Assembly: GCF_038624605.1 (NCBI RefSeq)
Contig: NZ_CP152020.1
Location: forward strand, 1,013,312 to 1,077,311
Origin: Psychrobacillus sp. FSL K6-4046
GTDB taxonomy: Bacteria > Bacillota > Bacilli > Bacillales_A > Planococcaceae
Direction: 5' to 3'
Length of the DNA stretch: 64,000 nt
Positions within the stretch are counted from its first letter, which is position 1. Every line of letters begins with the position of its first letter. The notes beneath the pieces are model-generated. The model had not been told where the DNA came from and ran no database searches. It worked only from the letters and a program-made list of their open reading frames with translations. Shown in pieces: positions 37,790 through 46,678 of the stretch. The position numbers were made by a program, and so were the translations under genes.

Positions 37790-38236
37790 ATGAAACTAGT
37801 AGAAATAAATAAGGATAACTGGCTGAAAACAGTCCTTCTAACAACTAACGAGGATGGCAAAGGAACCGTAGTAGAGAAATTTGTTGCCTCCAACGCATTA
37901 TCCATCACCCAATCAGTCTATGAAACTGGATGGACTATAAAAGGTGTCGAAGCAGAGGACAAGCTCATTGGCTTTGCCATGTACGGGTTTGATGAAGAAA
38001 CTGCAAACTACTGGATCTGCCGCTTTATGATCGATCATAAAAGCCAAGGAAAAGGCTATGGCAGAAAAGCAGTAGAGCTAGTGCTGGATGAAATGAAGCA
38101 ATTGGACGGCTGCAATTCCATCTATTTATCAACGGAGCCGGAAAACGAAATAGCCATCAAGCTCTATGAAAGCCTCGGCTTCCAGAAAACGGGCAACATT
38201 AACGAAGGCGAAGCAGAGTTTGTGTTAAAGGTTTAG
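37790..38236 (+). CDS. GNAT family N-acetyltransferase
   Basis: Acetyl-CoA-dependent acetyltransferase of 148 residues. The core has AMYGFDEETANYWICRFMIDHKSQGKGYGRKAV, where QGKGYG is the acetyl-CoA pyrophosphate loop, and NSIYLSTEPENEIAIKLYESLGF near the C-terminus. The pattern resembles spermidine acetyltransferases (PaiA/BltD-like), but the substrate is not certain. It starts 22 bases after the TPM gene with a GGGGAAG site, so they may be co-transcribed. Confidence 0.88.
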   Translation: MKLVEINKDNWLKTVLLTTNEDGKGTVVEKFVASNALSITQSVYETGWTIKGVEAEDKLIGFAMYGFDEETANYWICRFMIDHKSQGKGYGRKAVELVLDEMKQLDGCNSIYLSTEPENEIAIKLYESLGFQKTGNINEGEAEFVLKV

Positions 38237-38480
38237 AGAAATTAAGGTGGGAGAAATAGATTAACTGGCTCTGTACACGGGGAGAGCACGTAAAAAAGCA
38301 AAGCAAATGGGGATACAATTCTTCTAATTGCACTGCTAATAATTTTGTTAATTGGAGGAAGAAAATTGTTTTGAAATCACTGGAACAATGATATTAAATT
38401 CATAACCCTTCTCAATTTTAAAAAATTTGACCCATAAATATCGAGTAATCTTCCACTTAGATTCTCATAATGGAATAAAC

Positions 38481-38519
38481 AATAAAAATTCCTTCTTTTA
38501 TAAAGTAGGAATTTTTATT
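38481..38519. terminator. Bidirectional terminator
   Basis: AATAAAAATTCC and GGAATTTTTATT are perfect complements with A/T runs on both sides, between convergent genes. The rest of 38237-38610 holds no supported gene. Confidence 0.85.
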
Positions 38520-38610
38520 GTTTTAATATATTTTGTATTGCTTAAAAGACTAGTTCCGCATGGTGAACTTAAAAAGTGAGACGCCCTATATAAATTCCCG
38601 TTTATATATG

Positions 38611-39009
38611 TTAGGCAGACATTTTTGATTGATTTCTTAATGGATTCGAGCGCATCACCAATGTGAACCAGATGGCAAACCCAAGGTAAACTAATGTCAA
38701 AATAACAAATATGAAATGAAAATCCTCTGCCAGATGCCGTATTAGGGCAAAAAAGACAACGAGGCAATGTATCAGATTTCCCAATACGACAGGTCTGTTA
38801 TAGATGCCGCCGATTAGGGAAGAACGTGTAAACCAGTTCAGCATTGCAAAACCTAAATATAGTCCTCCAATGATTTGCAGAAGAATCAGAGTAATGGGCG
38901 AGGGTTCAATTTCTAATATATTTGAAATTTCTTCGGGAACAAAGGTTCCTGCCAACCCCAACAAGCCCATCACTACGGCACTACTACTCAAAAGCCATTT
39001 TGTTTTCAT
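38611..39009 (-). CDS. Four-segment membrane protein, 132 aa
   Basis: Not assigned to a named family. Hydrophobic segments at about residues 5-23, 38-60, 70-90 and 95-118; the loops carry EISNILEIEPSP and IGGIYNRPVVLGN, and the C-terminus is basic. The start at 39009 (MKTKWLL) has a GGGGAAA site 5 bases upstream. Monocistronic. Confidence 0.65.
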   Translation of the reverse strand: MKTKWLLSSSAVVMGLLGLAGTFVPEEISNILEIEPSPITLILLQIIGGLYLGFAMLNWFTRSSLIGGIYNRPVVLGNLIHCLVVFFALIRHLAEDFHFIFVILTLVYLGFAIWFTLVMRSNPLRNQSKMSA

Positions 39010-39339
39010 TTTGTTTCCCCTTTTCATCTAAGCTTGTGTTTCACAGCAACCAGAAAATTTTAATAAGGAATGTATGAGTTTCAAAATGCAATAAAGCTAT
39101 CGTTAAACGATAAATTATTATATTCAACGGCATCCCGTTTTTAACCTTTATGGAAGAGCTAGCTTCAATAAATTTTTGACGTTTTCTAATCAAGAGCATT
39201 TCATCAGCAAGAATGACTTTCTTTTCTCATGTTTGTGATCATTCTGGTTTATTACTCGTTGATTACGTTCTCGTGTCTTCTTCTCATCAAACGAATCCGT
39301 TAGAACACGCTGCTCTTTTGGGGGTAGTGGTAGGGGGAG

Positions 39340-39400
39340 TAAGAAACGTTGATTGTAGGAAAACGTGGAGTAATTGTCGTCGTTTTTAATCTCAAATTGT
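39340..39400. repeat. Minor copy of the GATTGT-type short repeat
   Basis: Two units, TTGATTGTAGGAA and GTAATTGTCGTCG, about 20 bases apart, resemble the array at 40368-40505. The surrounding intergenic region 39010-39485 otherwise shows no supported gene; an open frame on the minus strand across it (39190-39642) has no codon character and runs into the cupin gene. Confidence 0.5.
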
Positions 39401-39485
39401 TCTCTTATGACAACATTTAGTATACCCTGCTGCCACCACACATAAGATGGATTATTAATAAAATGAAGTGAAGGGATTGATAAAA

Positions 39486-40271
39486 ATGTATTATGCACCT
39501 TATATGTATCAATATCCTTATTATGCAAATTCTCCACAGTATATCTACGGAAACACTCATGGTTATTGGGCAGTTCCGAATGAGGTGGCATTTGGTTCAC
39601 ACCATTCTTATTATGAGAACGTGTTAAAAGACTATGGAGCAAACCCTTTTGTTATTAATATTAATGAAGCAACCAAAGTAAATCAGACGTTTCGTACTGC
39701 ACTATGGACAGGAAGTCGTTTGCAAGTCACTTTAATGAGCCTTAATGTAGGGGAAGATATTGGTTTGGAAATACACCCTGAGGTGGATCAATTTCTACGT
39801 ATTGAACAAGGTCAAGGAATAGTTCAAATGGGTAACAGTAAAGATAATCTAAATTTGCAATGGAGTGTATTCGATGACACAGCAATTGTAATACCCGCTG
39901 GAACGTGGCATAATCTTACAAATACCGGAAATGTTCCTTTGAAACTATATTCCATCTATGCCCCGCCAAACCACCCATTTGGTACAGTTCATAAAACTAA
40001 AGCGGATGCAATGGAGATGGAACATGGAAATGGAAATACAAAATATTATGGGAAGACTCCAGATGAGTGGGTTAAGCACACAGAATTTCTGGTTAAAGAA
40101 GGCATGGAAGACGTTGAAAGAGGAATTAATATGACACATATCCTTCAAGAGTTTATTTTAATGGGAGTTCTTGTTGGAAAGGGATATTCTCCTGAAAAAG
40201 CATATGAAACAGTAGAAGAATGGGAACGTACAGGAGAATCACAAATTCTCCAGCAAAGCAAAAAAATGTAG
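39486..40271 (+). CDS. Cupin-domain protein with tyrosine-rich N-terminus
   Basis: The first ~30 residues (MYYAPYMYQYPYYANSPQYI) are Tyr/Pro-rich, like spore-coat proteins. A cupin barrel follows (about 60-175): motif 1 GLEIHPEVDQFLRIEQGQG, which has only one of the usual two histidines, and motif 2 IPAGTWHNLTNTGN. The C-terminal ~60 residues are helical and charged. 261 residues. ATG 39486 has AAGGGA 10 bases upstream. A role in the spore coat or in mannose-type isomerisation is possible but unproven. Confidence 0.75.
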   Translation: MYYAPYMYQYPYYANSPQYIYGNTHGYWAVPNEVAFGSHHSYYENVLKDYGANPFVININEATKVNQTFRTALWTGSRLQVTLMSLNVGEDIGLEIHPEVDQFLRIEQGQGIVQMGNSKDNLNLQWSVFDDTAIVIPAGTWHNLTNTGNVPLKLYSIYAPPNHPFGTVHKTKADAMEMEHGNGNTKYYGKTPDEWVKHTEFLVKEGMEDVERGINMTHILQEFILMGVLVGKGYSPEKAYETVEEWERTGESQILQQSKKM

Positions 40272-40367
40272 AGCCTAAGAGGCAATCAAATAAAAAACAA
40301 ATGAAGAAAACGAATCGTTTTTTTCATTTTTTTTTGTGAAGATAAAGGCTATTATCTTTCGTTATGA

Positions 40368-40505
40368 GGTATTGTAGTAAACTACGCTGTGATTGTCGTA
40401 AAAATTCATCAGAGAGAGTCCATGGGATTGGATTGTAGTAATCTTCGAGGGTATTGTCGTAAACTAGGCAGTGATTGTAGTAATCCATGGAGTGATTGTC
40501 GTAAA
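40368..40505. repeat. Interspersed short-repeat array C (core GATTGTMGTAA)
   Basis: Six units of (G)NATTGT(A/C)GTAA near 40369, 40391, 40433, 40452, 40473 and 40494. Spacing is about 20-22 bases, with one double gap. All units have the same orientation, and A and C alternate at the variable core position. It lies between the cupin gene and a small membrane-protein gene. A minus-strand open frame through it is just the translated repeat (YDN...DYYN). Confidence 0.8.
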
Positions 40506-40573
40506 TTAAAACGCTAGGAATCTCAGGTAGACTAGCCAGCTGGTGAAGGTAGGCGGCAAAAGGGTTGGGGTCT

Positions 40574-40777
40574 ATGAGTGAACGGTTTGAATTAAGTTTT
40601 AAAAACAAGGAAGTAAGAATGTGGTGTTATTTAGCTATACCAACATTTATTATAATAATCCTTATGGTTAATTATAGTGATACAAACTATCAGTTTGTTG
40701 TTCTTTTAGCATTTTGGGTGATTTTTTATACTTGGCGTTATTTTTATCGGAAGAAAAACAAAGATAAAACGAGCTAG
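40574..40777 (+). CDS. Small membrane protein, 67 aa
   Basis: Not recognised. Charged N-terminus (MSERFELSFKNKEVR), two membrane segments (about 17-36 and 42-60) and a basic tail. ATG 40574 with GGGTTGGGG just upstream. It is followed by its own terminator. Confidence 0.6.
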   Translation: MSERFELSFKNKEVRMWCYLAIPTFIIIILMVNYSDTNYQFVVLLAFWVIFYTWRYFYRKKNKDKTS

Positions 40778-40797
40778 TCATAACCAGCTCGTTTCAA
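40767..40797. terminator. Hairpin terminator
   Basis: The arms AAACGAGCT and AGCTCGTTT around a 9-base loop, between convergent genes. Confidence 0.75.
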
Positions 40798-40816
40798 TCA
40801 GGAATCATTTTCTCTG

Positions 40817-41947
40817 CTAGTCTACTTCTTTAAATGTTTGAAGCATCTGAATAACCTTCTTGTAGACATCTCGATGAGAGCCTATCGTGATATCGCCAGT
40901 AATCCCCATGTCCAAGCCAGGAGCGTACACTAGCTTGCCATCATCGTATAGAGTCACCGTGTATAATGTCTTTTCTTGATTTGCTTCGTTTGTTAAATAG
41001 ATTTGATAGCTGTTCCTTTGAGACAACAATTCAGCTCTCCAGCTGCTTTCCTCCTCGGTAACCTCTTGAATAGGTAAATCGTTAATGGATTCCATTATTT
41101 CATTTATTTGAACTGTGTCAGTTGTACAGCCGTTTATTTGATTGGAGCCAGTTCTTCCATTGAAGCAAATGGAATCGAACGAAACGTCGATAACTGGCTT
41201 CCTGTTATTAAAATAGGCATCAAAATTTGGGATGATATCATATAGATGTTTGCCATCTGTAGCTAACATTAAGTTATATCTCCCTATTTTTCCAGGCTCT
41301 GTTTTAGAAAAGATATATTCTTCTTTTAACGTGTGAAAGATTTTCTGGTCTTTATCGTTTGTCAAGGAAACCTCCACGGTAGCTCGATAAATAGTTGGAT
41401 GATCCTTATCCTGTGTTATCTGGACCTTCTCTAATTGCATGTCTAAATTGCTGTCTATTAATTGGGAATTATATTTGAACACCATTACAGTGCTAATAGC
41501 CTGTTCCATCATATCTTTTGTGAAATAATCACCAAAGCTTTTGTAAAAATAATTAGTATAATCTGTACTTTCCTTCGATTGTAGCAGCTTATTGTACTCA
41601 TCCTGGTTCTTTGTAGGGGTTTTACTTTGCAGTTCAAACCATGCCCTTAGTAACCTTTCAAGTTCCATATCCGGCCCATTATATTCTTTTTCAATGACGG
41701 CCATAATCACTTCCTCATTCGTAAGAGGTTGTGCTGTTTGCTCAGTTTCTGCTGGAATCATATTTGTGAACAGGAAAAAGGAGGCGATGGCAATTGCTGC
41801 TAATGCAAGGATGGCGGGAAATATTCTACTTTTTTTCTTTTCCATTCGTTCCTTTATCGCTAGCCATGTATTTCGTCTTGCTTCATTAGAACGTTCAACA
41901 TGCTTCATTTCCTCAAAAAGCTCATCAAATTCCTTTGACGGTTCCAT
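40817..41947 (-). CDS. Putative anti-sigma factor / membrane protein, 376 aa
   Basis: The cytoplasmic N-terminus (about 1-40, highly charged, FDELFEEMKHVERSNEARR) precedes one membrane segment (FPAILALAAIAIASFFLF) and a long extracytoplasmic domain of about 310 residues with no recognised family. The gene overlaps the end of the ECF sigma gene by 23 bases, an arrangement typical of sigma/anti-sigma pairs. No zinc-binding HxxxCxxC motif is present, so it is not a ZAS-type anti-sigma. The call rests on context. Confidence 0.7.
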   Translation of the reverse strand: MEPSKEFDELFEEMKHVERSNEARRNTWLAIKERMEKKKSRIFPAILALAAIAIASFFLFTNMIPAETEQTAQPLTNEEVIMAVIEKEYNGPDMELERLLRAWFELQSKTPTKNQDEYNKLLQSKESTDYTNYFYKSFGDYFTKDMMEQAISTVMVFKYNSQLIDSNLDMQLEKVQITQDKDHPTIYRATVEVSLTNDKDQKIFHTLKEEYIFSKTEPGKIGRYNLMLATDGKHLYDIIPNFDAYFNNRKPVIDVSFDSICFNGRTGSNQINGCTTDTVQINEIMESINDLPIQEVTEEESSWRAELLSQRNSYQIYLTNEANQEKTLYTVTLYDDGKLVYAPGLDMGITGDITIGSHRDVYKKVIQMLQTFKEVD

Positions 41948-42446
41948 TTACATAACCCCCTTTTTGATGAAATTCCTTTTTTAGCGCCTCGAGTGCACGC
42001 ATCATTTTCATCTTGACCTTTGCCTCGGTCCATCCGAGAATGTAGGCAGTTTCCTGGATGGAGCATTCCTGGATTTTTCGCAGGATGATTACCTCTTGAT
42101 AATCCTTCTTTAGCAGGCGCAAGGAATCATACATCCGTGTCAGCTTTTCTTTTTGTTCGACGTGACTTTCTGGGGAAAGCCCCTTTGTTTCTATATCATG
42201 ATTCTTTTCAAATGAAAAAAATTGAACCACTCGTTTTCTTCTGAAATAATCATAGGTAACATTGCGAGCAATTTTTAGGATCCACGTAGCAGTCGATGCT
42301 TGCTTATCAAACGTTTTAAATCCTTTAAATGCTTTGTAAAAGGTTTCCTGTGTAAGGTCCTCAGCACTTTCTTTATGACGGACAAGTAAGTAAATATAGC
42401 TGTAAACCCGGTCGCTGTGATCTCTATATAGCTGTTCCATTTCCAT
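41925..42446 (-). CDS. ECF RNA polymerase sigma factor
   Basis: Sigma-70 family member with only regions 2 and 4. Region 2 (about 5-75) includes AEDLTQETFYKAFKG and ATWILKIARNVTYDYFRRK; region 4 (about 105-155) includes LKKDYQEVIILRKIQECSIQETAYILGWTEAKVKMKMMRAL. 173 residues. The nearby AGGAGATGG gives a ribosome site. Co-transcribed with the downstream membrane gene. The stimulus is unknown, and no clear autoregulatory promoter was identified. Confidence 0.93.
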   Translation of the reverse strand: MEMEQLYRDHSDRVYSYIYLLVRHKESAEDLTQETFYKAFKGFKTFDKQASTATWILKIARNVTYDYFRRKRVVQFFSFEKNHDIETKGLSPESHVEQKEKLTRMYDSLRLLKKDYQEVIILRKIQECSIQETAYILGWTEAKVKMKMMRALEALKKEFHQKGGYVNGTVKGI

Positions 42447-42579
42447 CTCCTGACCCCCTTAGTGCAATAGACGAACGAATAAATGAAAAGTATCGCTTTT
42501 ATTAAATAGAATGTGAATTATCCAATAAAGTCCTAGTGGAATAGCCCTTCACCAATCAAACACGAACATTTTCTTTCTA

Positions 42580-42711
42580 TTGATTGAAGCGGCAGGCGAC
42601 GACACCAGTGGGATGAGTGAGACAGATAAGACATCACAACCACGCGCGTAAGCGATGGGTGATGGCTTATCGCTCACCCCACGGAAAGCGTTCGCCTAGA
42701 GCGGAAATCAA
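42580..42711. repeat. Bacillaceae-type intergenic repeat with inverted ends
   Basis: A 132-base non-coding element beginning TTGATTGAAGCGG and ending GCGGAAATCAA, with imperfect terminal inverted repeats. Internal blocks such as GGATGAGTGAGACAG, CGCTCACCCC and CGGAAAGCG recur between genes in many Bacillaceae chromosomes, in my recollection. GC content is well above that of the flanks. The rest of 42447-42898 holds no gene. Confidence 0.75.
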
Positions 42712-42898
42712 CTCTACATTCTCATAAAACATCATTTACACTTCATTATTCTCTTTAATTAGTTCGTATTTTAAAAATGAAATACATCCTCTTCTATTTT
42801 ACCTTTTAAGGAATATTTTGTATGCAAAACATTCGGCACGCTTTTAATAGGTTAAAAGTTTATAATAAGAGAAGCTAAACGATGGGGGGACACAGAAA

Positions 42899-43132
42899 AT
42901 GATTGTCCATTTCTATACAAGACCAGGTTGTCATTTATGTGAGGACGGAAGAATGATGCTGAAGCTGGTGCAGGAGGACGTGCCATTTCAAATAGTGGAG
43001 CATAATATAGAAGAAGATGATCAGCTGCACGAAAAATTTATGCTCATGATTCCGGTTGTGGAATATCATGGAGAAATCATACAGTACGGGAATCTCGACT
43101 ATGTGACACTGCTGGAAGCATTAGAAAAATAA
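42899..43132 (+). CDS. Glutaredoxin-family thiol protein, 77 aa
   Basis: Thioredoxin-fold protein of the small glutaredoxin-like (DUF836) group, with a CHLC active site in TRPGCHLCEDG (about residues 8-18) and the cis-proline in MIPVVEYHG. It is probably involved in thiol-disulfide exchange, partner unknown. ATG with a GGGGGGA site upstream. It lies directly upstream of cggR but separated by the CggR operator region. Confidence 0.88.
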   Translation: MIVHFYTRPGCHLCEDGRMMLKLVQEDVPFQIVEHNIEEDDQLHEKFMLMIPVVEYHGEIIQYGNLDYVTLLEALEK

Positions 43133-43211
43133 TGCTTCCAAACACATATATTGCTATTTGGAATATATTAAAGTATTATGATTATAGAAATTAAATTTTT
43201 TTTAAGTAGAT

Positions 43212-43245
43212 GGGACATTTTTAATACATGTGGGACAAATATGTC
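43212..43245 (+). promoter_or_regulatory. CggR operator
   Basis: Two GGGAC elements start at 43212 and 43232, exactly 20 bases apart, the second followed by N5-TGTC. This follows the known CggR operator (CGGGAC-N6-TGTC-N4 repeated) with the first TGTC degenerate. It lies 24 bases before the cggR start. Confidence 0.7.
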
Positions 43246-43268
43246 ACCACTAGCGTGGGATGTGACAA

Positions 43269-44306
43269 ATGGATTCTTTTCTAAGTGCACAGCTAAAGCT
43301 AATGCCAGAGATGAGTGAGCTGCTTCAGAAGAGGTATCGTATTCTCCAAACTATCCAGCTGACCAGAGGTATTGGCCGTCGGGTTCTTGGAGAACAGCTA
43401 GACTTAACGGAGCGTGAAACTCGTAAGGAATTGGACGCTCTAAGGACTAAAGGCTTAATAGAAGTTTCTCGTGAGGGAGCGGCTATTACAGCAGAGGGCA
43501 ATGAGGTTTTAATAGATTTAAAAGAAGTAGTCCGTATGTGGTCTGGTCGATCACAAATGGAGCTAATGTTAAAGAAATATTTAAATATAAAAGATGTGAT
43601 TATTGTTCCGGGAAATGTAGATACTGATACTAACACATCTATGCTTTTATCCCAGGAGGCAGCAAAGTATTTAGAGAGTATTTTACTGGATGAATACATC
43701 GTTGCAGTTACTGGTGGATCAACGATTGCATCCATCTCCCATGCCATGACCGAATCGTCCAGATGGAAGGATTTGTTGTTTATTGCGGCAAGAGGAGGGG
43801 TAGGGAAGGATGTCAGGCTACAAGCAAATACCATTGCGTCTTTGTTTGCTAGCAAGATGAATGGAACCTACCGGACGTTATATATACCGGATCGCTTAAG
43901 CGAAGAGGCATATATGACGATGAAGAAGGAGCCTTTTATCCAAGAAATGATGGACCTTTATGAAAGGACAAACATCATTATTCATGGAATAGGCGATGCA
44001 TTAGAGATGGCCAAGAGAAGAAATTCGAGTGACGAGGAGATTGAGCTTCTAACAAGTAGAGGTGCAGTCAGTGAATCGTTTGGCTATTATTTCAACAATC
44101 ACGGTGAAGCTGTTCACCATATTCGCACAATCGGTGTTCAATTAAATCAGCTTCAGCATATAGAGCATCTGCTTGCAGTCGCAGGCGGGGCAAAAAAAGC
44201 CAACGCGCTTATTTCTTATTTCAAGCAGGCTCCATTGCAAACTGTTCTCGTAACAGATGAAGGTGCGGCCAATGAAATGATGAAAGTGATCCCAAAAAAC
44301 ATTTAG
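43269..44306 (+). CDS. cggR: Central glycolytic genes regulator CggR
   Basis: SorC/DeoR-type repressor of the gapA operon, released from DNA by fructose-1,6-bisphosphate. The N-terminal HTH (about 25-85) includes RRVLGEQLDLTERETRKELDALR. The sugar-phosphate-binding domain contains VAVTGGSTIASISHAM and IAARGGVGKDVRLQANTIAS, and ends with HHIRTIGVQLNQLQ and AVAGGAKKANAL. 345 residues. Autoregulated through the upstream operator; first gene of cggR-gapA-pgk-tpiA-gpmI-eno. Confidence 0.96.
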   Translation: MDSFLSAQLKLMPEMSELLQKRYRILQTIQLTRGIGRRVLGEQLDLTERETRKELDALRTKGLIEVSREGAAITAEGNEVLIDLKEVVRMWSGRSQMELMLKKYLNIKDVIIVPGNVDTDTNTSMLLSQEAAKYLESILLDEYIVAVTGGSTIASISHAMTESSRWKDLLFIAARGGVGKDVRLQANTIASLFASKMNGTYRTLYIPDRLSEEAYMTMKKEPFIQEMMDLYERTNIIIHGIGDALEMAKRRNSSDEEIELLTSRGAVSESFGYYFNNHGEAVHHIRTIGVQLNQLQHIEHLLAVAGGAKKANALISYFKQAPLQTVLVTDEGAANEMMKVIPKNI

Positions 44307-44319
44307 GAGGAATTTTATA

Positions 44320-45327
44320 ATGACAGTAAAATTAGCTATTAACGGATTTGGACGTATCGGACGTAAAGTTTTCAGAGAAGCATTAGAGCAAAAGGATTTA
44401 GAAGTAGTAGCAATCAATGACTTAACAGATGCAGCGATGCTTGCTCATTTATTAAAATATGATTCTGTACACGGCATCTCAAATGCTGACATCACTTCAG
44501 AGGGTGAATACCTAGTGGTTAACGGGAAAAACATTCAAGTATTCGCAGAAAAGGATCCTTCTGTACTGCCTTGGAAAGACCTTGGAGTAGACATCGTAAT
44601 CGAATCTACTGGCGTATTCAGCACAGTTGAAAAAGCTGGTAAGCATATCGAAGCAGGAGCTAAAAAAGTTATTCTTTCTGCTCCAGCAAAAGACAATATG
44701 CCAACATTCGTAATGGGTGTAAATGAAGATAGATACAACCCAGAAACAGATCACGTAGTATCAAACGCTTCTTGTACAACAAACTGCTTGTCACCAGTGG
44801 CAAAAGTATTACAAGATAACTTCGGTATCAAACGCGGAATGATGACAACAATTCACTCATTCACAAATGACCAACGTATCTTAGACTTGCCACATAGCGA
44901 CTACCGTCGTGCTCGTGCAGCATCTGAATCTATGATTCCTACAACAACTGGAGCAGCAGCTGCAGTGGCGAAGGTTCTTCCTGAGCTAAAAGGTAAATTA
45001 GATGGTATGGCTGTTCGTGTACCAACACCAAACGTATCTCTAGTTGACTTTGTAGCAGAGCTAGACAAAGAAGTAACAGTAGAAGAGTTAAACGGCGTGC
45101 TTCGTAAAGCTGCTGAAAATGAACTAAAAGGAATTCTTGAATATAACGAGCTTCCATTAGTATCAATCGACTATAACGGCAACACTGCTTCTTCTACAGT
45201 AGATGGTCAATCTACAATGGTATTAGAAGATAACCTTGTTAAAGTATTAGCTTGGTATGACAACGAATCAGGATACTCTGCACGTTGTATCGACCTTGCA
45301 TTATTAATGGCAAAAAAAGGGTTATAA
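44320..45327 (+). CDS. gapA: Glyceraldehyde-3-phosphate dehydrogenase (glycolytic)
   Basis: NAD-dependent enzyme making 1,3-bisphosphoglycerate. NAD-binding INGFGRIGRKVFREAL at the N-terminus, catalytic Cys in SNASCTTNCLSP (about residue 152), and the WYDNESGYSAR C-terminal block. 335 residues. AGGAGG precedes the ATG, 13 bases after cggR. Codon use is that of a highly expressed gene. A strong hairpin separates it from pgk. Confidence 0.98.
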   Translation: MTVKLAINGFGRIGRKVFREALEQKDLEVVAINDLTDAAMLAHLLKYDSVHGISNADITSEGEYLVVNGKNIQVFAEKDPSVLPWKDLGVDIVIESTGVFSTVEKAGKHIEAGAKKVILSAPAKDNMPTFVMGVNEDRYNPETDHVVSNASCTTNCLSPVAKVLQDNFGIKRGMMTTIHSFTNDQRILDLPHSDYRRARAASESMIPTTTGAAAAVAKVLPELKGKLDGMAVRVPTPNVSLVDFVAELDKEVTVEELNGVLRKAAENELKGILEYNELPLVSIDYNGNTASSTVDGQSTMVLEDNLVKVLAWYDNESGYSARCIDLALLMAKKGL

Positions 45328-45402
45328 TTTCTCGCTAGATACCGAGAAACATTAGTGTTTGGATAGCGTTTAAGTATAATAACCTCTATAATAAAAGAGG
45401 GT

Positions 45403-45440
45403 AAAGGAGCAAAGGTTACCCCTTTTGCTCCTTCTTTTTT
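45403..45440 (+). terminator. Intra-operon terminator between gapA and pgk
   Basis: AAGGAGCAAAGG pairs with CCTTTTGCTCCTT-type right arm and is followed by a run of Ts. It is placed to let only part of the gapA transcripts continue into pgk, or to end the cggR-gapA message. Confidence 0.85.
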
Positions 45441-45476
45441 TAGTAGGCAATTCAATTACATAAGGAGGCTTATTTC

Positions 45477-46661
45477 ATGAAGGAAAAACAAACAATGAGC
45501 GCTGTAACGTTAAAGGGGAAACGCGTCTTTTGTCGTGTAGACTTCAATGTACCAGTAGAAGACGGTGTCATTACAGATGATACTCGTATTCGTGCAGCAC
45601 TACCTACGATCCAATATTTAATCGAGCAAGGAGCGAAAGTGATTCTTGCAAGCCATATGGGTCGCCCAAAAGGGGAAGTAAAGGAAGAGCTACGTTTGAC
45701 AAAGGTTGGCGAGCATTTAGCTAAGCTATTGAATAAGCCTGTAACTAAATTAGATGAATCAATTGGAGAACAAGTAGAACAAGCGATCTCAGCAATGAAT
45801 GAGGGAGATATTGTTTTATTAGAAAATGTACGCTTCCACGCTGGAGAAGAGAAAAATGATCCAGAGCTAGCAAAAGCTTTTGCTTCGTTAGCAGATGTGT
45901 ATGTCAATGACGCATTCGGTGCAGCTCACCGTGCGCATGCCACAACAGAAGGTATTGCGAAGCTTTTACCTGCAGTATCTGGATTCTTGATGCAAAAGGA
46001 ATTAGATGTGCTAGGAAAGGCTTTATCCACACCTGAACGACCTTTCACGGCGATCATTGGTGGAGCGAAAGTAAAGGATAAAATCGGTGTCATCGATCAT
46101 TTATTGGACAAGGTAGACAATATCCTAATCGGTGGTGGATTGTCTTACACGTTCACGAAGGCGCAAGGCCATGAAATTGGAACCTCTCTTTTAGAGGAAG
46201 ACAAAATCGACCTAGCGAAGTCCTTCCTTGAAAAGGCGAAGGAAAAAGGTGTGAACTTCTATTTGCCGATCGATGTAGTCGTTGCGGATGAGTTTTCAAA
46301 GGATGCCAACACGAAGGTCGTGCCGGTAGACCAAATTCCTTCTGACTGGATGGGCTTGGACATCGGACCTGAAACAGTTAAGCTGTACGATCAAGTTATT
46401 AAAGACAGCAAGCTGATCATTTGGAACGGACCAATGGGTGTGTTTGAAATGGATGCTTTTGCAAACGGAACGAAGGGTGTTGCGACTGCAATGGCAGAAA
46501 CTGCTGGCTATACGATCATTGGCGGAGGAGACTCAGCCGCTGCAGTAGAAAAATTTGATGTAGCAGATAAAATGGACCATATCTCAACTGGTGGAGGAGC
46601 TTCCTTAGAGTTTATGGAAGGTAAGGACTTACCAGGCGTATCGGCACTAAACGATAAGTAA
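45477..46661 (+). CDS. pgk: Phosphoglycerate kinase
   Basis: Makes ATP and 3-phosphoglycerate from 1,3-bisphosphoglycerate. [19 protein letters not shown] (starting near residue 20), SHMGRPKG, the [15 protein letters not shown] block, [18 protein letters not shown] and the nucleotide motif [12 protein letters not shown] are present. 394 residues. AAGGAGG 8 bases before the ATG. Confidence 0.98.
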   Translation: MKEKQTMSAVTLKGKRVFCRVDFNVPVEDGVITDDTRIRAALPTIQYLIEQGAKVILASHMGRPKGEVKEELRLTKVGEHLAKLLNKPVTKLDESIGEQVEQAISAMNEGDIVLLENVRFHAGEEKNDPELAKAFASLADVYVNDAFGAAHRAHATTEGIAKLLPAVSGFLMQKELDVLGKALSTPERPFTAIIGGAKVKDKIGVIDHLLDKVDNILIGGGLSYTFTKAQGHEIGTSLLEEDKIDLAKSFLEKAKEKGVNFYLPIDVVVADEFSKDANTKVVPVDQIPSDWMGLDIGPETVKLYDQVIKDSKLIIWNGPMGVFEMDAFANGTKGVATAMAETAGYTIIGGGDSAAAVEKFDVADKMDHISTGGGASLEFMEGKDLPGVSALNDK

Positions 46662-46678
46662 TTGGAGGAGATTTTATT

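Noticed and set aside
38290..38375. TatA-like hydrophobic peptide (ILLIALLIILLIGGRKLF) in frame before a stop
   Set aside because: The frame has no start codon after the preceding stop and is too short; similarity to TatA could be chance.
39190..39642. Minus-strand open frame of 150 codons
   Set aside because: It overlaps the start of the cupin gene in antisense and has low-complexity, repeat-derived sequence.
40324..40608. Minus-strand open frame with YDN/DYYN repeats
   Set aside because: It is the translation of the GATTGTMGTAA array, with no ribosome site and overlap with a better gene.
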